Notes under the pieces: model-generated | The model's input: the letters and a program-made list of their open reading frames with translations, nothing else | Told to the model about the DNA's origin: nothing | Databases searched by the model: none | Shown here: one piece after another, positions 1 through 6,320 of the stretch | Position numbering within the stretch: position 1 is the stretch's first letter | Layout: each line of letters starts with the position of its first letter | Position numbers and translations under genes: made by a program | Source of the DNA: Deltaproteobacteria bacterium | GTDB lineage: Bacteria > Myxococcota_A > UBA9160 > SMWR01 | Length of the DNA: 6,841 bases | Assembly (NCBI GenBank): GCA_019313605.1 | Contig: JAFDAW010000152.1 | Location: forward strand, 1 to 6,841 | Direction: 5' to 3'

Positions 1-1128
1 CAGAACCTCGTCGCCGTTACCGCTGCGATGGCGGTCACCGCGCTGATCTACGGCTTGAGCTTGCCATTGCTCTCGCTGGTGATGGATGCGCGCGGTGTCG
101 ACAGCCTGTGGATTGGGTTGAGCGCCGCGGTGCAGTCCGTTGGCATCATCCTGGTGGCTCCCTTTCTGCCCAAATACATGAGTCGGCAGGGCCCCGCGTT
201 CTTGATGCTCGGTGCGATCCTGGTCTCGCTGGTGGCCTTCCTGTTGTTGCCTCTGTTTACCAGCATCGTGTCCTGGTTCGTGTTGCGCTTTGTGATCGGT
301 ATTGCGGGCGGCGTGCTTTGGGTTTGTGGTGACACCTGGGTCAACGCAGTGGCCAGCGAAAGAGTCCGCGGACGGATCGTCGCGATCTATGGAGTGGCCG
401 TCGCCGGGGGGTTTTCGCTCGGGCCGCTGGTGCTCACCGTCACGGGTACCGAGGGGGTCGCCCCGTTTCTGGTTTCCAGCGCGATCATCTTGCTCTCCGC
501 GCTGCCGCTATTACCGGTCGTTCGAATTTCGCCGGTCCTGCACGGAGAGCAGGCAGGCGGTTTGTTCCACTACTTTGCGCTCGCCCGGCTGCCCATGTTG
601 ATGGGTACGGTGTACGCACTTTCGGAAGGCATCCTGCTCACCTTCCTCGCGCTTTACGGGATCGAAAGAGGGCTTAGCGAAACGCGCACCCTCTACTTGA
701 TCGCGGTCATGGGGATCGGCGGAATGCTCGGTCAACTGCCGATTGGTTGGCTCGCCGATCATATGAATCGCATGTTGCTCGCCAGCCTCGCTGTTCTGGT
801 CGTTGCGGTCGCTGCTGTTGCGATCCCAGTTGCGATCACACTGCCGACCTGGAACCTGATCGTGCTGGTTTTTCTGGGAGCAGCCATGACCGGGGTCTAC
901 ACGATTGGGATGGTGATGATCGGCGAGCAATTCAAGGCTGCCGATCTCGCTGCAGCGAGCGCGCTTTACGGGCTCATGTTTGGAGTCGGCAGCATCCTCG
1001 GCCCCGTCGTCGGCGGGGTGGTGGTGAAGGTGCTTCCCGCGGACGGCATGCCGCTTTCGATCGCGGCGATTTACGCGCTCTTCCTGCCCTTTCTCCTGGT
1101 CGGCGTCTTCCGCAACCGCCGCCGCTAG
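1..1128 (+). CDS. MFS transporter, YcaD-like (5'-truncated by window edge)
   Basis: This is a polytopic inner-membrane secondary transporter of the major facilitator superfamily. The reading frame is open from base 1, and no ribosome binding site precedes the ATG at 28, so the true start is upstream of the window. At least 375 residues are visible, close to the usual length of about 400, so only the first residues are missing. Hydrophobic helices run throughout, consistent with about 12 segments. Two features point to the YcaD-like branch: the segment after helix 4 with W-V-N-A followed by E-R-V-R-G-R and I-Y-G, and the motif-A-like loop in the second half, G-W-L-A-D-H-x-x-R. The first-half motif A is weak (P-K-Y-M-S-R-Q-G). 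The substrate cannot be inferred; drug or metabolite efflux is possible. The gene ends at TAG within a small inverted repeat. It is separated by 182 nt from the next gene, so co-transcription is uncertain. Confidence 0.9.
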   Translation, partial: QNLVAVTAAMAVTALIYGLSLPLLSLVMDARGVDSLWIGLSAAVQSVGIILVAPFLPKYMSRQGPAFLMLGAILVSLVAFLLLPLFTSIVSWFVLRFVIGIAGGVLWVCGDTWVNAVASERVRGRIVAIYGVAVAGGFSLGPLVLTVTGTEGVAPFLVSSAIILLSALPLLPVVRISPVLHGEQAGGLFHYFALARLPMLMGTVYALSEGILLTFLALYGIERGLSETRTLYLIAVMGIGGMLGQLPIGWLADHMNRMLLASLAVLVVAVAAVAIPVAITLPTWNLIVLVFLGAAMTGVYTIGMVMIGEQFKAADLAAASALYGLMFGVGSILGPVVGGVVVKVLPADGMPLSIAAIYALFLPFLLVGVFRNRRR

Positions 1129-1133
1129 CGGTT
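1114..1133 (+). terminator. Weak inverted repeat spanning the MFS stop codon
   Basis: AACCGC (1114-1119) and GCGGTT (1128-1133) form a 6-bp stem with an 8-nt loop that includes the TAG stop. No T-tract follows, so an intrinsic terminator is unlikely. At most this hairpin could stabilise the 3' end. In such GC-rich sequence it may be chance. Confidence 0.2.
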
Positions 1134-1298
1134 CGCGCGACAGCGCATTCCAATTCTTGCGCACGCGCTGCACTCGAGTTGCGCTCTGGTGTTCTCGATC
1201 GCGCAGAATTCACAGATCTCCCTCAAGCCCACTCCAACTCATTCCGATCATTGGGGTGAAAAGGACACGGGAATTTCTCCCGAATTGCAGCCAAAAAC

Positions 1299-1310
1299 GG
1301 AGCCCCCCCC
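1299..1310 (+). promoter_or_regulatory. RBS followed by an eight-C run before the lipoprotein ATG
   Basis: GGAG at 1299-1302 is followed by eight consecutive C residues (1303-1310) and then ATG at 1311. The Shine-Dalgarno spacing is 8 nt, which supports this start. The spacer is a pure homopolymer, so slippage would directly alter the spacing. The preceding 1129-1298 holds no promoter I can defend. A 5-bp stem (CGGGA at 1268-1272, TCCCG at 1278-1282) lies just upstream. Confidence 0.55.
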
Positions 1311-1898
1311 ATGCGAGCCCCCACAATTCTGATTCTGGCCCTGACGGCCCTATTGGCAGTCGGTTGCGCCCAGATGCCACAGCTTTCTTCTGATTTCGTC
1401 GCCGGACTCAAGAACCCACCGCTCGAACTCGAAGCGCGCGGCCCCGGGGCCGTATTCGACAGCGTCGAGGCGGCAGCCGTTGACGCCTTGACGTTCTGCT
1501 ACCGACAGGCTCGAGAGACTGGAGAGATGGAGCACATGCACGCGGGTACGATCCAACGCTCGGGTGCCGGCTACACATACGGCGAGATCCACATCGCGAG
1601 CGGTTTGCAGCTGCGCCAGATCAAATACGTCCTAAGCGGTCGGGATGTAGCGCGCTTCCACGTCTATCCGCAGGACTCGGATCGCGACGTCAACCGCAGC
1701 AGCGAGCGGTTGTCGGCCAAGGACTGGCGCTCGGTACACGTGGTCGACCCGCTCCATCGGTCGCTCTACGTCCTGCACCCGTCGCTCGCGATTCGCGCTT
1801 ATCACGGCGACGACAGCAAGGCCCTGGAAGTAGCGAATCTGCGCGGTCCTTCGCGGGGCTGGGAGTGGAAGTGGCCGTCACTCTTCGCGAGGCGCTGA
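1311..1898 (+). CDS. Putative lipoprotein with DUF4329/JAB-like domain
   Basis: This predicted 195-residue exported lipoprotein has a short N-terminus, a hydrophobic stretch (residues 5-17) and a lipobox ending A-V-G-C, with Cys19 as the likely lipidated residue. After a linker rich in Pro and Glu, F-D-S-V-E-A-A-A (49-56) starts a region that resembles DUF4329, a JAB/JAMM-fold domain found in bacterial secreted and toxin-associated proteins. Later, F-H-V-Y-P (116-120) is followed by an Asn, S-E-R-L-S-A-K-D (131-138), and strands ending near Y164. This matches the H-x-H ... S-x-x-D layout of JAMM sites, but Tyr119 stands where the second His is expected. The family assignment is from pattern memory and tentative; the lipoprotein signal is firmer. 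The start is supported by the GGAG at 1299. Its last 21 bp overlap the convergent methyltransferase gene. Function and substrate are unknown. Confidence 0.75.
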   Translation: MRAPTILILALTALLAVGCAQMPQLSSDFVAGLKNPPLELEARGPGAVFDSVEAAAVDALTFCYRQARETGEMEHMHAGTIQRSGAGYTYGEIHIASGLQLRQIKYVLSGRDVARFHVYPQDSDRDVNRSSERLSAKDWRSVHVVDPLHRSLYVLHPSLAIRAYHGDDSKALEVANLRGPSRGWEWKWPSLFARR

Positions 1899-2822
1899 TT
1901 CCGATCCACCGCTCCTGAGAGCGTGGCAGAGCGCGGCGATGTGCTCGGGCCCCAGCCCGCAGCAGCCGCCAACCATGCGCACGCCGTCGCTCACCCAACC
2001 TTGCGCGGCTTTGGCCAGCGCCTCGGGTGCGATGACATCCACGAATTGCCAATTTGGCATGCTGAAGAATCCAGACTCGGGATAGACGCCCACCGGACCA
2101 TTCCAGTGTCGGCGAATCACGTTGAGCGATTCTGCGACATCGGGAACGGGCGTGTGCATGATGCACATCGCGATGGCGGGATACTTGGCGAGCGCGCGCA
2201 CGAGTTCGTCCAGGTTTCGATCCGCGTAGTCGAAGGTCGCAATCTCGGGGGCGTCCTTGTGGTGCTGGGCGGATATCCCGATCCATAGCGGCAGCCCGGT
2301 TTCCAGCGCGGCTTCGACTTTGGCGATCGTGAACTCGACGCGCTCACACATTTCGAGTGCAAGCGCATCGACGCCGGCTGCGTGTAGGAGGCTCGCCTGT
2401 TCGCGTACCGATTTGCCGACAGCCTCCGGCGTGTTCCACTGGCTTTCTTCCATGAATGCCCATTCGCAGATCGACCCGAGGATTGGGACGGGGCGCTCCG
2501 CGGCGTTCTTGCAAGCCTCCTGCGCGAGCTGGACTGCGTTCGTGTTGATGGTTTCCACGTGCTCGCCGAGGCCGCCGGGCTCGAGCATGTGCCGACCCGC
2601 CGCGAATGTGTTGGCGATGATGACCTCGGCTCCCGCGCGGATGAAGTCCTCGTGCACCCGCCGCACGGCGTCGGGGTTGGACAACACGGCCTCGCCACTC
2701 CAAACCTTGCCGTGCATAGCGACGCCGTCTTTTTCGAGCTGGGTACCCATGCCGCCATCGATGACGATGGGATCACCTCGACCCTTCAAGCGCTCAATCA
2801 GCCAATCTGCTTGGGATGTCAT
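1878..2822 (-). CDS. Homocysteine S-methyltransferase family protein
   Basis: This is a cytosolic zinc-dependent methyltransferase of the Hcy-binding family (MmuM, BHMT, MetH N-domain type). These enzymes transfer a methyl group to homocysteine to make methionine. I chose the ATG at 2822 (314 residues), preceded by AAGGGA at 2833-2838. A longer frame exists from 2996, but its extra 58 residues are Pro/Arg-rich, overlap the CNB gene and look unlike the family. Visible signatures are D-G-G-M-G-T-Q-L (22-29), the A-N-T-F segment (70-73) and the zinc motif G-G-C-C-G (285-289). The first zinc ligand is probably Cys220 in A-M-C-I-M-H, where relatives usually have G-x-N-C. V-Y-P-E-S-G (246-251) matches the usual Y-P-N-S-G strand. 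There is no cobalamin or folate domain, so the methyl donor is likely a small molecule such as S-methylmethionine or a betaine, but the specificity is not readable. It lies 145 nt downstream of the CNB gene on the same strand. Confidence 0.9.
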   Translation of the reverse strand: MTSQADWLIERLKGRGDPIVIDGGMGTQLEKDGVAMHGKVWSGEAVLSNPDAVRRVHEDFIRAGAEVIIANTFAAGRHMLEPGGLGEHVETINTNAVQLAQEACKNAAERPVPILGSICEWAFMEESQWNTPEAVGKSVREQASLLHAAGVDALALEMCERVEFTIAKVEAALETGLPLWIGISAQHHKDAPEIATFDYADRNLDELVRALAKYPAIAMCIMHTPVPDVAESLNVIRRHWNGPVGVYPESGFFSMPNWQFVDVIAPEALAKAAQGWVSDGVRMVGGCCGLGPEHIAALCHALRSGGSESAPREE

Positions 2823-2967
2823 CCGGACGGTTTCCCTTGAGGTGTGCTTGGGAGGAGGATAGGCGAAGCGAGAGTCCGCGCATCTGCACGTTGCGTTCGT
2901 TCGGCCAGCCGGCACTTCGATTGGGCGTGGGGGGTGCAGCATTTCGACAGAGCCGGATTGGGAAGGT

Positions 2968-3447
2968 TCAGCCGAGAGCGGGGGCGCAGAATTCATCCTG
3001 CCAGCGCGGTTCGCTACCGATCGCGAACAGGGATGCGAGGTGATCCACCCGGTTTCGCAGTCGCCGTTCGGCGGTCAGCGCGAACGATCGATACATGCGG
3101 GCTGCGAAGGAAGTGTTGTCGCGAATCCGCTCGTTGAGCAGCTGATTGTCGATCACGAGAACCGCCGACTCCTCTTCTGACACGATCGTCGCGGAGGCCG
3201 GTGATCCCTCGAGAAACGAGATCTCGCCGATGAGTTCGCCGGCGCTGAGCTTTGCCAACGGTTCATCGGTGACGTTCTTGACGCGCACGCTGAATTGCCC
3301 ATGAATCACCACGAAGATCGCGTTCGGGCGAACGCCTTCATGGACGATCGCGGTACCGGGGCTGACGACTCGCTTGACGCCCGCCTGGAACAACCAGGCC
3401 AGATCTTCGTCTCGCAATCCATCTTTCAGACCGATGGTGGTACGCAT
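2968..3447 (-). CDS. Stand-alone cyclic-nucleotide-binding (CNB) domain protein
   Basis: This 159-residue soluble protein consists almost entirely of one CRP/PKA-type CNB domain (about residues 10-115) followed by a C-helix-like segment (116-141) and a short tail. The beta-roll core is recognisable in V-S-P-G-T-A-I-V-H-E-G (28-38) and I-F-V-V-I-H-G-Q-F-S-V (44-54). The phosphate-binding cassette is G-E-L-I-G-E-I-S-F-L (70-79), with Glu75 in the ribose-contacting position. The Arg that follows Pro in cAMP binders is missing: here P-A-S-A-T (83-87). No helix-turn-helix follows, so it is not itself a CRP/FNR transcription factor. It may sense a ligand and act through protein contacts. The start at 3447 is fixed by a strong AAAGGAG (3455-3461) with 7-nt spacing. 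A longer frame from 3546 lacks such a site and would include the leader hairpin and palindrome. Upstream palindromes suggest its own promoter. Confidence 0.88.
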   Translation of the reverse strand: MRTTIGLKDGLRDEDLAWLFQAGVKRVVSPGTAIVHEGVRPNAIFVVIHGQFSVRVKNVTDEPLAKLSAGELIGEISFLEGSPASATIVSEEESAVLVIDNQLLNERIRDNTSFAARMYRSFALTAERRLRNRVDHLASLFAIGSEPRWQDEFCAPALG

Positions 3448-3454
3448 GATTCCG

Positions 3455-3461
3455 CTCCTTT
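3455..3461 (-). promoter_or_regulatory. Strong RBS deciding the CNB gene start
   Basis: On the minus strand AAAGGAG lies 7 nt before the ATG at 3447. This near-ideal Shine-Dalgarno sequence selects this start over the upstream in-frame ATG at 3546. Confidence 0.8.
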
Positions 3462-3470
3462 GTCGTTCAC

Positions 3471-3500
3471 TCAATTCGGAGAATTTCGCTCTCCGATTGA
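3471..3500 (-). repeat. Leader hairpin or dyad upstream of the CNB gene
   Basis: TCAATTCGGAGA (3471-3482) and TCTCCGATTGA (3490-3500) are reverse complements apart from one extra T in the left arm. They give an 11-bp stem with a single bulge and a 7-nt loop. The dyad sits 24 to 53 nt upstream of the CNB start codon, just before the ribosome binding site. It could be an operator dyad or an mRNA leader structure; no run of U follows, so it is not an intrinsic terminator. Confidence 0.5.
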
Positions 3501-3522
3501 AAGGAGCATCGGCAATCGCCCA

Positions 3523-3546
3523 GGTGATCACCGTGAAGCGCTTCAC
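3523..3546. promoter_or_regulatory. Adjacent palindromes including a CRP-type site
   Basis: GGTGATCACC (3523-3532) is a perfect 10-bp palindrome. It abuts GTGAAGCGCTTCAC (3533-3546), a perfect 14-bp palindrome. Read on the minus strand with one flanking base each side, the second is TGTGA-N6-TCACG, matching the classical CRP consensus TGTGA-N6-TCACA at 9 of 10 defined bases. It is centred about 93 bp upstream of the CNB start codon, in the gap after the peptidase gene. An activator or repressor site for the CNB transcript is the natural reading. I could not place a matching -10/-35 pair with confidence. Confidence 0.55.
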
Positions 3547-3623
3547 ACCCCGGCACTTTTTTTCCGTTCTGCCTGAATTAAGTGTCGAGCTGGTTGGTGA
3601 GGTCTTGGGTGTGTATGCACCCG

Positions 3624-5543
3624 TTATGGGGTTCTGGGCGCGAGAATCTGGCTCAGCAGATCGGTGCGCTTTTCGACGCGCTCCAGGTGCGGGTAGCGCT
3701 CGCCGCCATCGTATTCCAGGGCCGCTTCGCGGAAGAATTCCGAATTTTCCACGAGCAGCCGGATCGGTTCGCCGTTCGTCACGGCTTCGTCGATCGCTCT
3801 TTGAAGAATTTCGCTCGACCAGCGCCGGCCGTTGACGGCGATCAGCTTCGAACCGGGCGCGATATCGGCAGCTGCGGCGGGTGAGCCCGGCAGCACGTCA
3901 CCGATCCGGCCATTCTCGGTCGAGATCTGAATGCCCAGCGAGAAGCGCAGGTCGAGTCCCTCGCCGGTTTCGTCGTAATCTTTTTGGACGAGGTTGGGTT
4001 CTTCGGTGTAGACGAGTTTCCAGCCCGCGTTGTCGATGCCGCCGAGCGGGGCATTGGGCGCAACGGAATAGATCCGGTCGTCGAAGAACTTTTTCCAATC
4101 GTATGCGGCGGTTCGGTTGAGTTCCTGGATGAGTTCGTCGTACGTGAAGGGTTTCAGCTCGGGCTGGCCGCTGGCTCCGCCGAAGAAGGAGCCGCAGAAA
4201 TCGTCGAGACTTCGTGTGTTCCCACTGATGCTGCGGATCTGAGTGTCGACTTCGAGCCAGATCAACACGCCTTCGTTGTAGAAGTCGACGCCTCGTCGCC
4301 AGGATTTCCATTCTGACGGAACACCGTAGAGCGTGTAGGCCGCTCGGGTCGTGTCCACGAGCGGGCGCCACGAGCGGCCGGGGCGGTTGGCGAGGCCGGC
4401 GGCAATCAGTGCGAGCGAGTCGCGCGCGTAATCGGACTGCCACAGTCCACTCCTCGAGGTGAGGACCCTGCCGAGGTAGCTGGTGAGTCCTTCGTAGACC
4501 CAGAGCAGATCCGCTTCGTACGGCTTCTGGTAGTCGTCGCGCGTCAGGCCGGCGGGCCGTCGGGTCTTGGCGTTCCAGGAGTGCACGTATTCGTGAGGCA
4601 GCAGCCCCGCGTTCGAGTTCAACTCGGCATCGTCGATCAGCGAGCGTTCGGGGAGTCGGTTGTCACTCGATTCGTGGTGTTCGAGCCCAAAGGAATCGAT
4701 GTGGTCGCTTAAGGTGAGCAGGAAGTCGTAGCTCCGGTAGTGGTAGGAATCGAAGAGCGCGATTCCCTCGGCGACGAGTTTGCGCAGGGCGGCTTCGGTT
4801 TCGGGTCGGATCTCCAGCGCGGCTTCGCTGTCGGCGGAGAGATTGAGGCGATGCGTGGCGGCGGCGCTTCCGGTCAGATCGATCTTTCGATGGTGGGCGC
4901 CTGTGGTGACGGGTGAGTCGATGAGTTCGGCGAGCGAGACATCCTCGAACTGAGTCCGATTGCGGCGACTCTTCTTCGCGCGGAGCGCGGTGCCGTACTC
5001 CCATCCGTCCGGCAGCGTCAACGAGGCTCGGTAGATCAGCTCGTGGATCGAGACGCCGGCGGGGTAGAGGAGCATCGTGTTCCAGCTCATCACAGCCACC
5101 TGGTCCGACGTCGAGGGCCCGTTACCGAACATTCCGCCCGTGCGCGGCGGCAGGTAATCGAGTTCGATCTCGAGCTCGCTCACTCCGGCCGGCACGTCGA
5201 CGTAAAAGGTGAAGACGTCGTGCGAGTCTCGATTCCAGGCGATCGGCTCGCCATTTGCCTTGATGACCAGGGCGACGAGTTCGGAGATCGGGCCGGTTGG
5301 CCCGTGTTCGCCGGGCATGTATTTGGGATAGAGGAGCGTCAGCGGTCCCGGCTCGACCGGCATCTCGAGTTGTGCGTGGAGGATTCGCTGGGGCGCGTGG
5401 CGCATGTCGACGTGGATTTCGACGGGCTCCTTCGCCCGTTCGGCCGCCGCACCGTCCTTTTGGAGGAACAAGCTGGGAGTGAGTAGGAGGAGGCTGAGTA
5501 GGGTCAGCCTGGCGGCGGTGTACGGGCGACGGGTGGAATGCAT
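3624..5543 (-). CDS. Exported M61-family metallopeptidase with PDZ domain
   Basis: This predicted periplasmic zinc aminopeptidase of family M61 (glycyl aminopeptidase type, clan MA) has 639 residues from the ATG at 5543, close to family length. I chose this start because a signal peptide follows at once: basic N-terminus with R-R (5-6), hydrophobic core (13-27) and likely cleavage near A-A-A (32-34). An upstream in-frame ATG at 5618 would bury the signal behind 25 polar residues. The N-terminal beta domain spans about 40-235. The catalytic site is H-E-Y-V-H (317-321) with third zinc ligand Glu351 in W-V-Y-E-G-L-T-S-Y. The typical G-V-D-F-Y-N-E-G helix follows at 418-425. A PDZ domain lies at about 534-600, with L-P-G-S-P-A-A-A (551-558) and I-A-V-N-G (568-572). 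All key catalytic residues are present. The ribosome binding site is modest (AGAGG, then five C). The substrate is unknown; M61 enzymes favour N-terminal Gly or Ala. Confidence 0.92.
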   Translation of the reverse strand: MHSTRRPYTAARLTLLSLLLLTPSLFLQKDGAAAERAKEPVEIHVDMRHAPQRILHAQLEMPVEPGPLTLLYPKYMPGEHGPTGPISELVALVIKANGEPIAWNRDSHDVFTFYVDVPAGVSELEIELDYLPPRTGGMFGNGPSTSDQVAVMSWNTMLLYPAGVSIHELIYRASLTLPDGWEYGTALRAKKSRRNRTQFEDVSLAELIDSPVTTGAHHRKIDLTGSAAATHRLNLSADSEAALEIRPETEAALRKLVAEGIALFDSYHYRSYDFLLTLSDHIDSFGLEHHESSDNRLPERSLIDDAELNSNAGLLPHEYVHSWNAKTRRPAGLTRDDYQKPYEADLLWVYEGLTSYLGRVLTSRSGLWQSDYARDSLALIAAGLANRPGRSWRPLVDTTRAAYTLYGVPSEWKSWRRGVDFYNEGVLIWLEVDTQIRSISGNTRSLDDFCGSFFGGASGQPELKPFTYDELIQELNRTAAYDWKKFFDDRIYSVAPNAPLGGIDNAGWKLVYTEEPNLVQKDYDETGEGLDLRFSLGIQISTENGRIGDVLPGSPAAAADIAPGSKLIAVNGRRWSSEILQRAIDEAVTNGEPIRLLVENSEFFREAALEYDGGERYPHLERVEKRTDLLSQILAPRTP

Positions 5544-5640
5544 GGGGGCCTCTGGTGAACCAGGGAATGAATCCGGTCGATCTAGGGTTTGCAGCCGGAG
5601 CGATCCTAACACGGGCAACGAGGCGCGAGGAGGAGAATCA

Positions 5641-5703
5641 ATGAGTGTGTTCGAGACTCATTCGCTCTCTCGAAGCGCTTGGATCGCCTGGGGCTGCCGG
5701 TAG
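5641..5703 (+). CDS. Candidate 20-residue small ORF with strong RBS
   Basis: GAGGAGGAG (5627-5635) lies 5 nt before the ATG at 5641, giving a 20-codon frame ending at TAG (5701-5703). The peptide contains S-V-F-E-T-H near its start and W-I-A-W-G-C-R at the end. It runs antisense to the last codons of the membrane-protein gene. The ribosome binding site is better than those of most annotated genes here. However, Arg- and Glu-rich GC contexts produce such purine runs by chance, and I see no promoter or homology. Treat it as a hypothesis only. Confidence 0.15.
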   Translation: MSVFETHSLSRSAWIAWGCR

Positions 5704-6188
5704 GCGAGAAATGCGAACATCGCGATCAGGGATGCAATGTTCGCTGTAGCGACCGCCCAGGCTCCGAGTTCTCCGACCAGCGCAGGGAAGACCGTCACCT
5801 CGACTCCCATCAATAGACCTTCGAATACCAGAAGAACGACGAGTAGTTCGAGGCCAAGCTTCGGGTGTTTCTCGAACTCGCGAAACAGCACTGCCAGCAG
5901 GAACCCCACCACAAGAAACGCCGCTCCGTGCAGTCCCGTATACGCAAAGATCATGACTGGATCGGGGCCGCTCAAATCGGAAACGTGCTGGCCGCGGAAG
6001 ATCACGCTTCCCAACAGGGAGGGCGTATGGAAGGGCCGCCCGTTCGCGAAATCGAGTAGTAGAAAGACCAGGCTGACCACGACGGCGCCCACGATCCCGG
6101 TGAGGATGCCGTCTTCCGAGACCACGCGGAAGCCCGACCTCGCAGGGGTCGCGGAAGCGTCGGTGTGCTCGGGGGGCGCTGTTTCCAT
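5658..6188 (-). CDS. Four-helix membrane protein of unknown function
   Basis: I do not recognise this 176-residue protein. It has a polar N-terminus (1-26), then four hydrophobic segments at about 27-46, 78-102, 111-133 and 142-163, and a short charged tail, consistent with a small inner-membrane protein. The loop after helix 1 contains N-G-R-P-F-H-T-P-S-L-L-G (49-60), which looks conserved in type. His87 lies inside helix 2, and Glu123 and Glu130 lie in or at the end of helix 3; these could be functional but nothing proves a metal or heme role. The start at 6188 is supported by GGGAG (6196-6200) with 7-nt spacing. It is divergent from nosZ across a 293-nt gap and precedes the M61 gene by 114 nt on the same strand. 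A role near nitrous-oxide respiration is suggested only by position. Confidence 0.8.
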   Translation of the reverse strand: METAPPEHTDASATPARSGFRVVSEDGILTGIVGAVVVSLVFLLLDFANGRPFHTPSLLGSVIFRGQHVSDLSGPDPVMIFAYTGLHGAAFLVVGFLLAVLFREFEKHPKLGLELLVVLLVFEGLLMGVEVTVFPALVGELGAWAVATANIASLIAMFAFLAYRQPQAIQALRESE

Positions 6189-6252
6189 CGACCTACTCCC
6201 ATATCGCTCTGGTTGCGATCAGGCAGCTCCGTGAAGTTGGCCCGCGCACCCA

Positions 6253-6282
6253 GCTTGCGCTGATGGAGAGCGCGGTGCAAGC
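6253..6282. repeat. Interrupted inverted repeat in the divergent intergenic region
   Basis: GCTTGC (6253-6258) and GCAAGC (6277-6282) are inverted with an 18-nt interval. An inner GCGC pair can extend the fold with a bulge. It lies 65 nt upstream of the membrane-protein start codon and could be a leader structure or an operator. There is only a short T4 run after it on the plus strand, so I do not call a terminator. Confidence 0.25.
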
Positions 6283-6320
6283 GCGTTTTGGCTGATCCGG
6301 ACTTCTCTGGCGGCAGGCGT

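Noticed and set aside
511..1173. 220-residue minus-strand open frame opposite the MFS gene
   Set aside because: It is antisense to a clear transporter, rich in Arg, Asp, Gln and His as shadow frames in GC-rich DNA are, has no ribosome binding site of note and no recognisable domain.
2823..2996. N-terminal extension of the methyltransferase to the ATG at 2996
   Set aside because: The 58 extra residues are Pro/Arg-rich and unlike the family, and they overlap the CNB gene end. The ATG at 2822 has a Shine-Dalgarno sequence and sits at the normal distance before the D-G-G-x-G-T motif.
3448..3546. Extension of the CNB gene to the ATG at 3546
   Set aside because: The ATG at 3447 has a near-ideal AAAGGAG, and the extension would turn the leader hairpin and palindromes into coding sequence.
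3533..3563. Plus-strand intrinsic terminator made of the 14-bp palindrome plus the T7 run at about 3555
   Set aside because: There is no plus-strand gene upstream to terminate, the foldable stem is only about 5 bp, and the T run is separated from it by several bases. An operator reading fits better.
3607..3622. GGGTG ... CACCC inverted repeat just after the M61 stop as a terminator
   Set aside because: It has only five base pairs and no U-tract on the minus strand, so termination is not supported.
3624..5618. M61 peptidase starting at 5618
   Set aside because: The 25 extra residues would precede the signal peptide, and the ATG at 5543 gives a standard signal sequence directly.
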